Shown piece after piece: positions 9,954 to 19,118 of a stretch of 64,000 nt of DNA. Each line of letters starts with the position of its first letter. The first letter of the stretch is position 1. The DNA is from Betaproteobacteria bacterium HGW-Betaproteobacteria-3 (GTDB taxonomy: Bacteria > Pseudomonadota > Gammaproteobacteria > Burkholderiales > Burkholderiaceae_C), in the NCBI GenBank assembly GCA_002842205.1, contig PHCI01000016.1, forward strand, positions 1 through 64,000, given 5' to 3'. The translations under genes were made by a program, and so were the position numbers. The notes under the pieces were generated by a model that worked only from the letters and a program-made list of their open reading frames with translations, searched no databases and was not told the origin of the DNA.

Positions 9954-11313
9954 TTGCGGGCGGGCGGGCGCCTGCCGCAGCGCCCGCCAGCAAGGCGCCC
10001 AGCGCATCGGCCGTTCGCGCTGCCGCACCCCGGTGCTGCAGCGCAAACGCTTCGGCAGCGTGGGCCATGGTGCGCTGGCGCACGGCATCGCCCGCCACGT
10101 CCAGCGCCAGCGCCATGCCTTGCGCCAGATCGGCCACGCGCAGCGCAGCACCGGCCGCTTCGGACAATTCGGCCGCTTCGGCAAAGTTGTAGGTGGACGG
10201 GCCCATCACCACCGGGCAGCCGCAGGCCGCTGCCTCGATCAGGTTCTGCCCGCCTGTGGGCACAAAGCTGCCGCCCAGCAGGGCCACGTCGGCCAGCCCG
10301 TAGTAGGTGGCCATCTCGCCCAGGCTGTCGCCGAGCCAGACCGTGGACGGCGCATTCGCATCGCCCGTGCGCGACGGTGGCACGCCATCGGCCCAGGTGC
10401 TGCGGCGCGACACCGCAAAGCCCGCCTGTTCGATGCGCGCAGCCACTTCGTCAAAGCGCTGCGGATGCCGTGGCACGACCAGCCACTGCACCGCATCCAG
10501 ACGCCCGATTGCTTCACTATTTATAGCTAACTTTGACCTATCCACGGGGGCTGAAGGCGTTTTTTTCTTGAAAATGTCCAGAAACTGCTGTTCCTCGCCC
10601 CCGCGCGTGCTGGCCAGCAGCAGCACGGGGCGCCCGAAGGCGGCACGCCACTGGCGACCGCGCCGGTGCTGTTGCGCGTCGGGCATGGCGTCGAACTTGA
10701 GGTTGCCGAACACGCCGCGCACCGGGGCGCCCAACTGCGCCAGCCGCCCGGCGTCGGCGTCGGTCTGGGCCCACACGGCGGCCAGCGCGCGGTAGGCGGG
10801 CCGCGCCAGCCAGCCCATGCGCTGGGCCCTGGCCAGCGACTGCGCGTTCAGCCGTGCATTGGCCAGCGCCAGCGGAATGCCACGCGCCGCGCACGCGGCC
10901 GTGAGGTTGGGCCACACCTCGGTTTCGATCAGCACGCCGATGCGCGGGCGAAACCGGTCGAGAAATCGCGCCACCGCACCGGGCGTGTCCCACGGCTGCC
11001 AGACCTGCACATCCCCCGCCTGCAGCAGCCGCGAGCCTTCGGCCCGGCCGGTGGCCGTGCCATGCGTCAGCAACAGCCGCATGCCGGGCAGCCGTTCGCG
11101 CAGTTGCGCCACCAGAATGGCGGCCGCGCGGGCTTCGCCCAGCGACACGGCGTGCACCCACACATAATCTTCACCGGCCGCATGGCTGTAATGGCCAAAG
11201 CGCTCCTCGACCGCCACCGCATAACCCGGCTCGGCCTGCGCGCGCCGCGCGAGCTTGCGCCGCAGCAGCGGCTGCGCCAGCACGGTCAGCAGGGAATACA
11301 GGGCGCGAATCAC
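9931..11313 (-). CDS. waaA: 3-deoxy-D-manno-octulosonic acid (Kdo) transferase
   Basis: This inner-membrane-bound glycosyltransferase (KdtA) adds Kdo from CMP-Kdo to lipid IVA in lipopolysaccharide synthesis. Seen: the N-terminal ALYSLLTVLAQPLL helix, VWVHAVSLGEARAA, LIETEVWPNL, the nucleotide-sugar domain VVPRHPQRFDEV and GGSFVPTGGQNLIEAAACG. At 460 residues it is longer than the common length of about 425. The excess lies around residues 247-266, where a copy of the dispersed repeat is read in frame as KKKTPSAPVDRSKLAINSEA. No ATG is available; GTG at 11313 fits the family N-terminus better than TTG at 11331. The phosphomannomutase gene lies just upstream on the same strand. Confidence 0.92.
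   Translation of the reverse strand: MIRALYSLLTVLAQPLLRRKLARRAQAEPGYAVAVEERFGHYSHAAGEDYVWVHAVSLGEARAAAILVAQLRERLPGMRLLLTHGTATGRAEGSRLLQAGDVQVWQPWDTPGAVARFLDRFRPRIGVLIETEVWPNLTAACAARGIPLALANARLNAQSLARAQRMGWLARPAYRALAAVWAQTDADAGRLAQLGAPVRGVFGNLKFDAMPDAQQHRRGRQWRAAFGRPVLLLASTRGGEEQQFLDIFKKKTPSAPVDRSKLAINSEAIGRLDAVQWLVVPRHPQRFDEVAARIEQAGFAVSRRSTWADGVPPSRTGDANAPSTVWLGDSLGEMATYYGLADVALLGGSFVPTGGQNLIEAAACGCPVVMGPSTYNFAEAAELSEAAGAALRVADLAQGMALALDVAGDAVRQRTMAHAAEAFALQHRGAAARTADALGALLAGAAAGARPPATTGPAAR
10517..10575 (+). repeat. dispersed 57-bp repeat, copy inside waaA
   Basis: TATAGCTAACTTTGACCTAT, then CCACGGGGGCTGAAGGCG and TTTCTTGAAAA match the family along its length. The copy is antisense to waaA and lies in frame. 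The TAG that the consensus would give in this frame is AAG here, so the host gene stays open. Confidence 0.85.
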
Positions 11314-11350
11314 GTCGGGAGGCCGCTGCAATGCCGAATGACGCGCGGGC

Positions 11351-12904
11351 TCAATGCGCCGCCGCCTGCACGGCGGCGTCGGGTTTGACGCTGCGCAACA
11401 GCGCCATCAGGGTGGTCTCAATCCGGTGCAAGGCCTCGGGCGTGTGGCCTTCAAAGCGCAGCACCAGCACCGGCGTGGTGTTGGACGCGCGCACCAGGCC
11501 AAAGCCGTCGGGCCAGTCGATGCGCACGCCATCGATGGTGGAGACTTGCGCGCCCGCGCCCAGGTCGATGGGCGTACCACTCGCGCCCGGTGACACGCAG
11601 GCGTCGCTGGCGCCCGTGCTGGCGTGGGCCACGCGCCGCTGCAGCGCGGCGGTCACGCGATGCGGCTCGCCTTCGACGCAGGGCACGTTGAGTTCGGGCG
11701 TCGAGAAGCTAGTGGGCAGCGCGTTGAGCACGGCGTTGGCGTCGGGGCTGCGGCTCAGGATTTCCAGCAGCCGGGCGCCGGCGTAGGTGCCGTCGTCAAA
11801 GCCAAACCAGCGCTCCTTGAAGAAAATATGCCCGCTCATCTCGCCGCCCAGCGGCGCGGCGCGGCCTTCGGCCTCCAGCGCCTTCATCTTGGCCTTGATC
11901 AGCGAATGGCCGGTCTTGTACATCAGCGCCACACCCCCGGCCGCCTCGATCGCCGGGGCCAGCCGCTGGGTGCATTTGACGTCGAACACAATGGTGCCGC
12001 CCGGCACCCGCGACAGCACGTCCCGGGCGAACAGCATCATCTGCCGGTCGGGGTAGATGTTGTGGCCGTCGCGTGTGACGATGCCCAGCCGGTCGCCATC
12101 GCCGTCAAACGCCAGGCCGAGTTCGGCGCCGGTGGTTTGCAGCGCGGCCATCAGGTCGCGCAGATTTTCGGGCTTGCTCGGGTCGGGGTGGTGGTGGGGG
12201 AAGTTGCCGTCCACCTCGCTGAACAGCTCGACCACCTCGCAGCCCAGCGCCCGGAAGATGCCCGGCGCCGACGCGCCCGCAATGCCGTTGCCCGAATCGA
12301 TGACGATCTTCAGGGGCCGCGCCAGGTGAATGTCGGACACGATGCGGTCGCGATACGGTGCCAGCACGTTGAGGTGGCGAATGGCCCCCACGCTCCCCAC
12401 TGCGTTGGGTTCGCTGCCCCCCGAGGGAGCGCATTTCGCCTTGGGACGGCCCGGCGGCGAAACCCCGGCCCCCACGCTCCCCCCATCTCCCAGCACCCAG
12501 CTTTCGGCTTCCATCATGTGCCGCAGCGCCTGGATCTCCTCGCCGTGAATCGCCCGGCCGCCCATGACCATCTTGAAACCGTTGTAGTCCTTCGGGTTGT
12601 GGCTGCCCGTCACCTGGATGCCGCTGGCGCACAGCGTGCTGGCGGCAAAGTACAGCATGGGGGTGGTGGCCAGGCCAATGTCGATCACGTCGACCCCGGC
12701 CTCCGTCAGGCCGCGCACCAGGGCGGCCGACAGTTCGGGCCCGCTCAGGCGCCCGTCGCGCCCGACGGCCACCGTGGTTTCGCCCTGCGCGCGGGCGATG
12801 GTGCCGAACGCGCGGCCGAGCGCCCGCGCCATGGCGGGGTTCAGGGCCGCTGGCACCACGCCGCGGATGTCATAGGCCTTGAAGATCGAAGCGTCAACGT
12901 GCAT
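11351..12904 (-). CDS. phosphomannomutase/phosphoglucomutase with in-frame repeat insertion
   Basis: This enzyme interconverts hexose 1- and 6-phosphates (AlgC/ManB type), feeding GDP-mannose or UDP-glucose synthesis for LPS and surface glycans. Seen: IFKAYDIRG at the N-terminus, the phosphoserine loop VTGSHNPKDYNGFK (about residue 102), the metal loop DGDGDRLG, the sugar-specificity loop GGEMSGH and the C-terminal RASNTTPVL. At 517 residues it exceeds the usual 455-465. About 30 extra residues (141-174, Gly/Pro/Ser-rich) come from a GC-rich 84-bp unit also found in trpF. A second extra stretch (VAHASTGASDACVS onward) lies before the last domain. Neither interrupts the active-site loops. It probably forms an operon with waaA. 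Confidence 0.93.
   Translation of the reverse strand: MHVDASIFKAYDIRGVVPAALNPAMARALGRAFGTIARAQGETTVAVGRDGRLSGPELSAALVRGLTEAGVDVIDIGLATTPMLYFAASTLCASGIQVTGSHNPKDYNGFKMVMGGRAIHGEEIQALRHMMEAESWVLGDGGSVGAGVSPPGRPKAKCAPSGGSEPNAVGSVGAIRHLNVLAPYRDRIVSDIHLARPLKIVIDSGNGIAGASAPGIFRALGCEVVELFSEVDGNFPHHHPDPSKPENLRDLMAALQTTGAELGLAFDGDGDRLGIVTRDGHNIYPDRQMMLFARDVLSRVPGGTIVFDVKCTQRLAPAIEAAGGVALMYKTGHSLIKAKMKALEAEGRAAPLGGEMSGHIFFKERWFGFDDGTYAGARLLEILSRSPDANAVLNALPTSFSTPELNVPCVEGEPHRVTAALQRRVAHASTGASDACVSPGASGTPIDLGAGAQVSTIDGVRIDWPDGFGLVRASNTTPVLVLRFEGHTPEALHRIETTLMALLRSVKPDAAVQAAAH
12383..12482 (+). repeat. 84-bp GC-rich unit plus partial second copy, inside the phosphomannomutase gene
   Basis: GGCCCCCACGCTCCCC occurs at 12383 and again at 12467, exactly 84 bp later. 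Between them lie TCGCTGCCCCCCGAGGG and GGACGGCCCGGCGGC. The same unit with the same period occurs in trpF at 37104. It is antisense to its host gene and adds 28 codons in frame. Confidence 0.85.
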
Positions 12905-13011
12905 GGTCGGGAAGTGGGATAAGCGGGCTGCGGCAGCGGGCCATTGTAGGCGCCACCTCGCAGCGCGCACATGTCCGGAAACGGCTGGCCGGGACCGGGC
13001 CGACGCGTATC

Positions 13012-14523
13012 ATGACCTGCATGACCCCCGCGCCCCTGACCGCCACCCCCGACGCCTGCTACCTCGCGCTGAAGTCGCGCGACGCGCGCTTCGACGGCTG
13101 CTTTTTTACTGGCGTCACGTCCACCGGGATTTACTGTCGGCCGGTGTGCCGGGTGCGCACCCCCAAGCGCGAAAACTGCCGGTTTTTTGACCTGCCCGCG
13201 CAAGCCGAGCGCGCGGGCTTTCGGCCCTGCCTGCGCTGCCGGCCCGAACTCGCCCCCGGCCGCGTGCACTGGTCGGTCCAGGACGCGAGCAGCATTCTTT
13301 CCAGACAGGCCGCTCACCTACTTGATGAACCTGAAAGTCTGACCGACGGGCCGCCGTCGGTCCAGCGGCTGGCCGCCCGACTGGGCGTGAGCGACCGCCA
13401 TGTGCGGCGCATTTTCGAAGCCGGGTTGGGGGTGTCGCCCTTGCAGTATCTGCAGACCCGGCGCCTGCTCACGGCCAAGCAACTGCTCACCGACACCGAC
13501 CTGCCGGTGACGCAGGTGGCCCTGATCAGCGGCTTTGCCAGCGTGCGCCGCTTCAACGCCGCGTTTTTGCAGCATTACCGGCTGAACCCGACGCGATTGC
13601 GGCGCGAAGGCGTCCCACCGGCGGGCAGCGCAACCGGCGGCGCGCCCGGCGCCACCACGGTGCGGCTGGGTTACCGCCCGCCTTACGACGCTGCCGCCAT
13701 GCTGGCCTTTTTTCGCCAGCGGCAGATCCACGCGGCGGAATGGGTGGCCCCTGCCGGTGAAGGGCTGCGCATGGCCCGCACGGTTCGGCTGCTGGCGGGC
13801 GGGCGCACGCACACCGGCTGGCTGGCGTGCGAGTTTGACGAGGGTCGAAGCCAGGTGGTGCTGCGCGTGAGCGACACCTTGCGCGAAGTGCTGCCGCTGG
13901 TCATCGCGCGGGTGCGCGCCATGCTCGACCTGGACGCCGACCCGCAGGCCATCAACGCGGTGCTGCACGCGCATTTTCCGCAGGGCGACGGCCTGCGCGT
14001 GCCCGGCACCCTGGACGGCTGCGAACTGGCCGTGCGCGCGGTGCTGGGCCAGCAGATCACCGTGGCGGCCGCGCGCACGCTGGCCCAGCGCCTGGTGGAC
14101 CGTTTGGGTGAGCCCGTCGAAACGCCATTCCCCGCCTTGACCCGGCTGTTCCCGGCGCCCGCGGTGTTGGCGCAGGCCGGGGGTGACGCGCTCGGGCAGC
14201 TGGGCATCGTGCGCCAGCGCCAGGCCGCCATCGTGGGCATCGCCCGCGCCGTGGCCGACCAACGCCTCACCCTGCATGGCGGCGCCGACGTGCCGGCCAC
14301 CGTCGCCGCGCTCCAGGAACTGCCCGGCATTGGCGACTGGACGGCGCAGTACATCGCCATGCGCGCGCTGCGCTGGCCCGACGCCTTTCCGGCTGGCGAC
14401 GTGGCCCTGCACAAAGCGCTGGGCGTGCAGCACGGCAAACACCCCGCGCGCGAAGCCGAGGCGGCGTCGCGGGCCTGGCGGCCCTGGCGCAGCTACGCCG
14501 TGCTCCGCGCATGGCATGGATGA
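13012..14523 (+). CDS. Ada-AlkA fusion: methyl-phosphotriester sensor and 3-methyladenine glycosylase
   Basis: This two-part DNA alkylation-repair protein of 503 residues combines an Ada-type sensor-activator with an AlkA glycosylase. Seen: an Ada zinc module with GIYCRPVC and CLRC supplying four cysteines, one of which accepts the methyl group. An AraC-type helix-turn-helix follows (about 115-200, ARLGVSDRHVRRIF). The AlkA N-terminal domain starts near 225, and a HhH-GPD domain contains LPGIGDWTAQYIAMRALRW followed by AGDVAL, whose Asp is catalytic. Activation of repair genes after methylation is known for Ada. The ogt gene lies immediately downstream and is a plausible target. A second ATG at 13021 is equally possible as the start. 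Confidence 0.92.
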   Translation: MTCMTPAPLTATPDACYLALKSRDARFDGCFFTGVTSTGIYCRPVCRVRTPKRENCRFFDLPAQAERAGFRPCLRCRPELAPGRVHWSVQDASSILSRQAAHLLDEPESLTDGPPSVQRLAARLGVSDRHVRRIFEAGLGVSPLQYLQTRRLLTAKQLLTDTDLPVTQVALISGFASVRRFNAAFLQHYRLNPTRLRREGVPPAGSATGGAPGATTVRLGYRPPYDAAAMLAFFRQRQIHAAEWVAPAGEGLRMARTVRLLAGGRTHTGWLACEFDEGRSQVVLRVSDTLREVLPLVIARVRAMLDLDADPQAINAVLHAHFPQGDGLRVPGTLDGCELAVRAVLGQQITVAAARTLAQRLVDRLGEPVETPFPALTRLFPAPAVLAQAGGDALGQLGIVRQRQAAIVGIARAVADQRLTLHGGADVPATVAALQELPGIGDWTAQYIAMRALRWPDAFPAGDVALHKALGVQHGKHPAREAEAASRAWRPWRSYAVLRAWHG

Positions 14524-14536
14524 TCTTCTGATGACT

Positions 14537-14598
14537 CTATTTATAGTAGCAAACTATCGCCATTTGACGGGGGCTAAAGGCCAATTTTTATGAAAAAA
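14537..14598 (+). repeat. dispersed 57-bp repeat, copy upstream of and into ogt
   Basis: TATAGTAGCAAACTATCGCC, then TTTGACGGGGGCTAAAGGCC and CAATTTTTATGAAAAAAC form a near-complete copy between the Ada-AlkA gene and ogt. The ATG of ogt lies inside the tail of the repeat, where other copies read TTCTTGAAAA. Confidence 0.88.
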
Positions 14599-15141
14599 CA
14601 GTCTGAAATCGTTTACACACATTACCGGAGCCCGATGGGCCGCATGGTCATCGCGGCGTCGGCCACGGGGCTGACCGGCGCCTGGTTCGAGGGCCAGAAA
14701 CACATGCCCGAGCTGAGCCACTGGACGCTGCTGCCCGAGCCCGGCGCCCACCCGGTGCTGGCGCAGGCGGTGCACGAACTCACGCGGTTCTTCAACGGCC
14801 AGGCCCCGCGGTTCAGCGTGCCGCTGGACTTGCGCGCGGGCACGCCGTTCCAGCAGCAGGTGTGGGCCGCGTTGCAGCGTATCGGCTACGGCCAGACGGT
14901 GAGTTACGGCGCACTGGCGCAGCAGTTGGGCCGGCCCACCGGCGCGCGCGCCGTGGGCGCGGCCGTGGGGCGCAACCCGGTCAGCGTGATCGTGCCCTGC
15001 CACCGCGTGCTGGGCGCGGGCGGCGCGCTCACCGGCTATGCGGGCGGCCTGGACCGCAAAACCGGGCTGCTGCGGCTGGAGGCGTTGCGAGGCAGCGCGG
15101 CAGCTGGCACCGCACCGGCGTTCAGCCGGTCGGGCGATTGA
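14590..15141 (+). CDS. ogt: methylated-DNA--protein-cysteine methyltransferase
   Basis: This suicide repair protein removes methyl groups from O6-methylguanine by transferring them to its own cysteine. It has 183 residues, with an N-terminal domain beginning YTHYRSPMGRMVIAA and a C-terminal domain with FQQQVWAALQRIGYGQTVSY. The active-site motif VIVPCHRVLGAGG and the helix-turn-helix RAVGAAVGRNP are both present. The start codon and first few codons (M-K-K-Q) are contributed by the tail of a dispersed repeat, and no ribosome-binding site precedes them. It sits right after the Ada-AlkA gene, suggesting co-induction by alkylation. Confidence 0.93.
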   Translation: MKKQSEIVYTHYRSPMGRMVIAASATGLTGAWFEGQKHMPELSHWTLLPEPGAHPVLAQAVHELTRFFNGQAPRFSVPLDLRAGTPFQQQVWAALQRIGYGQTVSYGALAQQLGRPTGARAVGAAVGRNPVSVIVPCHRVLGAGGALTGYAGGLDRKTGLLRLEALRGSAAAGTAPAFSRSGD

Positions 15142-15225
15142 TCGCGTTTGCGCATCAAACACCGCCCCACTCTTCATCAACCCCATCCCAGGCAGGACCG
15201 CGATTCACCGCATACTGCAAGCCTT

Positions 15226-16128
15226 ATGCCCTCTGCCATCGCCATCGATTTCGTGTTGCTCGCCGCCATCTGGGGCTCGTCTTTCCTGTTCATGCGGCTG
15301 GCGGTGGTGGAGTTTGGCGCTCTGCCCACCGCGGCCGTGCGCGTGGCCATCGCCGCGGCCTTCCTGCTGCCCATCCTGTTGTGGAAGCGACAGGGCGCGG
15401 TGCTGGTGCGGCACTGGAAGCCGGTGTTTCTGGTGGGCCTGCTGAATTCGGGCATTCCGTTCGCCTGCTATGCGTTTGCCCTGCTCTACATCACCACCGG
15501 GCTGTCGGCCATCTTGAACGCCACCGTGCCGCTGTTTGGCGCCGTGGTGGCCTGGCTGTGGCTGCGCGACCGGCCCAACGCCTCGCGCGCGCTGGGGCTG
15601 GTGATCGGCTTTGCGGGCGTGGCCCTGCTGGCCAGCGGCAAGGCCAGCTTCAAGCCCGACGCCTCGGGCGTGGCGTCGGGCTGGGCGGTGGTGGCCTGCC
15701 TCGTGGCCACGCTGTGCTACGGCATTTCGGCCAGCTTCACCAAACGCTATCTGGGCGGCCTGCCGCCGCTGGTCACGGCCACCGGCAGCCAGATCGGCGC
15801 CACGCTGGGCCTGACCCTGCCAGCGCTGTGGCTGTGGCCGGCCCAAACGCCCGGCGCGGGCGCCTGGCTGGCACTGGTGGTGGTGGGGGTGCTGTGCACG
15901 GGCATTGCCTACATCCTGTACTTTCGCCTGATCGAGAACGCCGGGCCCGCCCGCGCCCTGGCCGTGACCTTTCTCGTGCCCGTGTTTGCGCTGGTGTACG
16001 GCGTGCTGCTGCTGGGCGAAACCATCACGCCGCTGATGATCGGCAGCGGCCTGGTCATCATCGTGGGCACCTCGCTGTCCACCGGGCTGGTGTCGCTGCA
16101 GGCGCTGCTGCCCCGGCCCCGGCCATGA
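15226..16128 (+). CDS. DMT-superfamily (EamA) transporter
   Basis: This is an inner-membrane exporter of 300 residues with two EamA repeats of about five helices each (residues 8-140 and 150-290). Seen: LLAAIWGSSFLFMRLAV at the start of the first repeat, and VLCTGIAYILYFRLIENAGP and FLVPVFALVYGVLLLGE in the second. Members of this family export amino acids, metabolites or drugs, but the substrate cannot be read from sequence. The stop overlaps the next small gene by 4 bp (ATGA). Confidence 0.9.
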   Translation: MPSAIAIDFVLLAAIWGSSFLFMRLAVVEFGALPTAAVRVAIAAAFLLPILLWKRQGAVLVRHWKPVFLVGLLNSGIPFACYAFALLYITTGLSAILNATVPLFGAVVAWLWLRDRPNASRALGLVIGFAGVALLASGKASFKPDASGVASGWAVVACLVATLCYGISASFTKRYLGGLPPLVTATGSQIGATLGLTLPALWLWPAQTPGAGAWLALVVVGVLCTGIAYILYFRLIENAGPARALAVTFLVPVFALVYGVLLLGETITPLMIGSGLVIIVGTSLSTGLVSLQALLPRPRP

Positions 16129-16307
16129 CCTCGGCGCGCAAGCTCAAGCGCAAGACCTCGTTCAAGGTCAGCGTGCCCCCGCCCCGCAACCCGCTGGTGG
16201 TGCCCGCACGCGCCCGCAAGGCCGGCGCGCACCGCAAGCGCGGCAAGGCGCTGCGGGCGACGCAGAAGGTGGCGTTGAAGAAGGAAGCAGGGCACCGGGA
16301 GAGTTGA
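16125..16307 (+). CDS. small, highly basic hypothetical protein
   Basis: This is a 60-residue protein very rich in Lys and Arg, with PPPRNPLVVPARARKAGAHR in the middle and KALRATQKVALKKE near the end. Its start overlaps the stop of the transporter gene by 4 bp, so it is likely co-translated. Short proteins containing a similar Pro-Arg-Asn-Pro ... Gly-Ala-His-Arg pattern occur in related bacteria as far as I recall, but I know no function. The charge suggests nucleic-acid or ribosome contact; this is inference only. Confidence 0.65.
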   Translation: MTSARKLKRKTSFKVSVPPPRNPLVVPARARKAGAHRKRGKALRATQKVALKKEAGHRES

Positions 16308-16383
16308 TCCAGTCCGCATCAACCAGAAGTGACGCCGCAAATCTCAATAGCGCTATATGTGGAAACTCCGGGAATGACACAGA

Positions 16384-16407
16384 AAAAGCGGCCCGAAGGC
16401 CGCTTTT
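16384..16407 (-). terminator. intrinsic terminator after acnB
   Basis: AAAAGCGGCC and GGCCGCTTTT form a perfect 10-bp stem around a four-base loop. On the minus strand a further U-rich run follows, 22 bp beyond the acnB stop. The symmetrical A/T flanks may let it act for the plus-strand operon too. Confidence 0.85.
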
Positions 16408-16428
16408 GGGTACCGCCAGGCCGTCGGA

Positions 16429-19014
16429 TCAGACGGTCACGCCCTCGGCAATTTCCTTGTACTCGGCGATCTGGTCGAAGTTCAGGTACTTGTAGATCTT
16501 GCTGCCGTCGGCGTTGATCACGCCCATGTCGGCCTGGTATTCGGCCACCGTGGGGATGCGGCCCAGCTTGGAGGCGATGGCGGCGAGTTCGGCCGAGGCC
16601 AGGTACACGTTGGTGTTCTTGCCCAGGCGGTTGGGGAAGTTGCGGGTGCTGGTGGACACCACGGTGGCGCCTTCGCGCACCTGGGCCTGGTTGCCCATGC
16701 ACAGCGAGCAGCCCGGCATTTCGGTGCGGGCACCGGCGGTGCCGAACACGCCGTAGTGGCCTTCCTTGGTGAGTTCGGCCGCGTCCATCTTGGTGGGCGG
16801 GGCCACCCACAGCTTGACGGGGATGTCGCGCCGGCCTTCGAGCAGCTTGGACGCCGCGCGAAAGTGGCCGATGTTGGTCATGCATGAGCCGATGAACACT
16901 TCGTCGATCTTGGTGCCCGCCACTTGCGACAGCAGCTTGGCGTCGTCCGGGTCGTTCGGGCAGCACAGCACGGGTTCTTTCAGATCGTCGAGGTTGATCT
17001 CGATGACGTGGGCGTATTCGGCGTTCTTGTCGGCTTCGAGCAGTTCGGGCTTGGCCAGCCAGGCTTGCACGGCCTGGATGCGGCGCTCGAGGCTGCGGCG
17101 GTCCTGGTAGCCGTCGGCGATCATGTTCTTCATCAGCACGATGTTGCTGGTGAGGTATTCCTTGATCGGCGCGGGGTTGAGCTTGACGGTGCAGCCAGCG
17201 GCCGAGCGCTCGGCCGAGGCGTCGCTGAGCTCGAACGCCTGCTCGACCTTCAGGTCTGGCAGGCCTTCGATTTCAAGGATGCGGCCCGAAAACTCGTTCT
17301 TCTTGCCCTGTTTGGCCACAGTCAGCAGGCCCTGCTGGATGGCGTAGTAGGGAATGGCGTGCACCAGGTCGCGCAGGGTGATGCCGGGCTGCATGGTGCC
17401 CTTGAATCGCACCAGGATCGACTCTGGCATGTCCAGCGGCATGACGCCGGTGGCCGCGCCAAACGCCACCAGGCCGGAGCCGGCCGGGAAGCTGATGCCG
17501 ATGGGAAAGCGGGTGTGGCTGTCGCCGCCGGTGCCCACGGTGTCGGGCAGCAGCAGGCGGTTGAGCCAGCTGTGAATGACGCCGTCGCCCGGGCGCAGCG
17601 AAACGCCGCCACGGTTGCTGATGAAGGCGGGCAGCTCGCGGTGGGTTTTCACGTCGACCGGCTTGGGGTAGGCCGCGGTGTGGCAGAACGACTGCATCAC
17701 CATGTCGGCGCTGAAGCCCAGGCAGGCCAGGTCTTTCAGTTCATCACGGGTCATGGGGCCGGTGGTGTCCTGGCTGCCCACCGTGGTCATTTTGGGTTCG
17801 CAGTAGGTGCCCGGGCGCACGCCCTGGCCTTCAGGCAGGCCGCAGGCACGCCCGACCATCTTCTGCGCCAGCGTGAAACCGGCCTGGGTGGCGGTGGGCA
17901 CCGTGGGCAGGCGGAACACCGTGCTGGCGGGCAGGCCCAGAAATTCGCGCGCCTTGGCGGTGAGGCTGCGGCCGATGATGAGGTTGATGCGGCCACCGGC
18001 GCGCACTTCGTCGAGCAGCACGTCGCTCTTGAGCTGGAAGGTCGCGGCGACCTTGCCGTCTTTTTCGATCTTGCCGTCGTAGGGGTAGACGTCGATCACG
18101 TCGCCCATGTTGAAGGCCGACACGTCCACCTCAATGGGCAGCGCGCCAGAGTCTTCCTGGGTGTTGAAGAAGATCGGGGCGATCTTGCCGCCCAGCGTGA
18201 CGCCGCCAAAGCGCTTGTTGGGCACAAAGGGAATGTCTTCGCCAAAGCCCCAGATGATGCTGTTGGTGGCCGACTTGCGGCTGGAGCCGGTGCCCACCAC
18301 GTCGCCCACGTAGGCCACGAGGTGGCCCTTCTTCTTGAGCTCTTCAATAAACTTCATCGGGCCGCGCTTGCCGTCTTCTTCGGGCGTGATGCCCGGGCGG
18401 GCATTCTTGAGCATGGCCAGATAGTGCAGCGGAATGTCGGGGCGGCTCCAGGCGTCGGGCGCGGGGGAGAGGTCGTCGGTGTTGGTCTCGCCGGTGACCT
18501 TGAACACCGAGATCGTGATCTTCTTCGCCACTTCGGGGCGGGTCGTGAACCACTCGGCGTTGGCCCAGCTTTGCATCACGTCCTTGGCGAAGGCGTTGTC
18601 GGCCTTGGCTTTTTCGGCCAGGTCATGGAAGAAGTCGAACATCAGCAGCGTCTTCTTGAGCGCGGCGGCGGCCACGGCGGCCACCTCGGCGTCATCGAGC
18701 AGGTCGATCAGCGGCTTGACGTTGTAGCCGCCCACCATGGTGCCCAGCAGTTCGGTGGCCTTGGCCTTGCTGACCAGCCCGACCTTGAGGTCACCATGCG
18801 CCACGGCCGCCAGAAAGCTGGCCTTGACCTTGGCGGCATCGTCCACGCCCGGTGGCACGCGGTGGGTGAGCAGCTCCATGAGGAACCCGGCCTCGCCCGC
18901 AGGCGGTGCCTTGATGAGTTCGATCAGTTCGGCGGTCTGCTGCGCAGTCAGTGGCAGCGGCGGAATGCCCAGCGCCAGGCGCTCGGCAGCATGTTCACGG
19001 TAGGCTTTCAACAT
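16429..19014 (-). CDS. acnB: bifunctional aconitate hydratase 2 / 2-methylisocitrate dehydratase
   Basis: This TCA-cycle enzyme isomerises citrate to isocitrate through a [4Fe-4S] cluster and can also hydrate 2-methylaconitate. At 861 residues it matches AcnB. Seen: an N-terminal HEAT-like domain starting [20 protein letters not shown], a swivel domain ([17 protein letters not shown]) and the catalytic domain. Cluster cysteines lie in [10 protein letters not shown] and [10 protein letters not shown] near the end, and [15 protein letters not shown] is also present. Two adjacent ATGs exist; AGGAG lies seven bases before the second, so 19014 is preferred. It heads a minus-strand group of TCA-related genes but has its own terminator. 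Confidence 0.96.
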   Translation of the reverse strand: MLKAYREHAAERLALGIPPLPLTAQQTAELIELIKAPPAGEAGFLMELLTHRVPPGVDDAAKVKASFLAAVAHGDLKVGLVSKAKATELLGTMVGGYNVKPLIDLLDDAEVAAVAAAALKKTLLMFDFFHDLAEKAKADNAFAKDVMQSWANAEWFTTRPEVAKKITISVFKVTGETNTDDLSPAPDAWSRPDIPLHYLAMLKNARPGITPEEDGKRGPMKFIEELKKKGHLVAYVGDVVGTGSSRKSATNSIIWGFGEDIPFVPNKRFGGVTLGGKIAPIFFNTQEDSGALPIEVDVSAFNMGDVIDVYPYDGKIEKDGKVAATFQLKSDVLLDEVRAGGRINLIIGRSLTAKAREFLGLPASTVFRLPTVPTATQAGFTLAQKMVGRACGLPEGQGVRPGTYCEPKMTTVGSQDTTGPMTRDELKDLACLGFSADMVMQSFCHTAAYPKPVDVKTHRELPAFISNRGGVSLRPGDGVIHSWLNRLLLPDTVGTGGDSHTRFPIGISFPAGSGLVAFGAATGVMPLDMPESILVRFKGTMQPGITLRDLVHAIPYYAIQQGLLTVAKQGKKNEFSGRILEIEGLPDLKVEQAFELSDASAERSAAGCTVKLNPAPIKEYLTSNIVLMKNMIADGYQDRRSLERRIQAVQAWLAKPELLEADKNAEYAHVIEINLDDLKEPVLCCPNDPDDAKLLSQVAGTKIDEVFIGSCMTNIGHFRAASKLLEGRRDIPVKLWVAPPTKMDAAELTKEGHYGVFGTAGARTEMPGCSLCMGNQAQVREGATVVSTSTRNFPNRLGKNTNVYLASAELAAIASKLGRIPTVAEYQADMGVINADGSKIYKYLNFDQIAEYKEIAEGVTV

Positions 19015-19046
19015 CATTTTTCTCCTAAGTCACTCTCAATTCAAAA

Positions 19047-19107
19047 TACACAAAAAATATGCCTCAAGCCCCCGTGAATACTCAAAAGTTTGCTATCTAA
19101 ATAGCAT
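19047..19107 (-). repeat. dispersed 57-bp repeat, copy upstream of acnB
   Basis: On the minus strand this reads TTTAGATAGCAAACTTTTGA, then TTCACGGGGGCTTGAGGC and a tail ATATTTTTTG. It lies between the hypothetical secreted-protein gene and acnB, where acnB promoter elements would be expected. Confidence 0.75.
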
Positions 19108-19118
19108 AAATCCGAGGG

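Noticed and set aside
16320-16365. AT-rich stretch before the acnB terminator as a repeat copy
   Set aside because: It contains CAATAGCGCTATATG but no core, so it does not belong to the family on this evidence.
16924-19077. 717-residue plus-strand open frame opposite acnB
   Set aside because: Antisense shadow of acnB; composition and lack of a ribosome-binding site argue against a gene.
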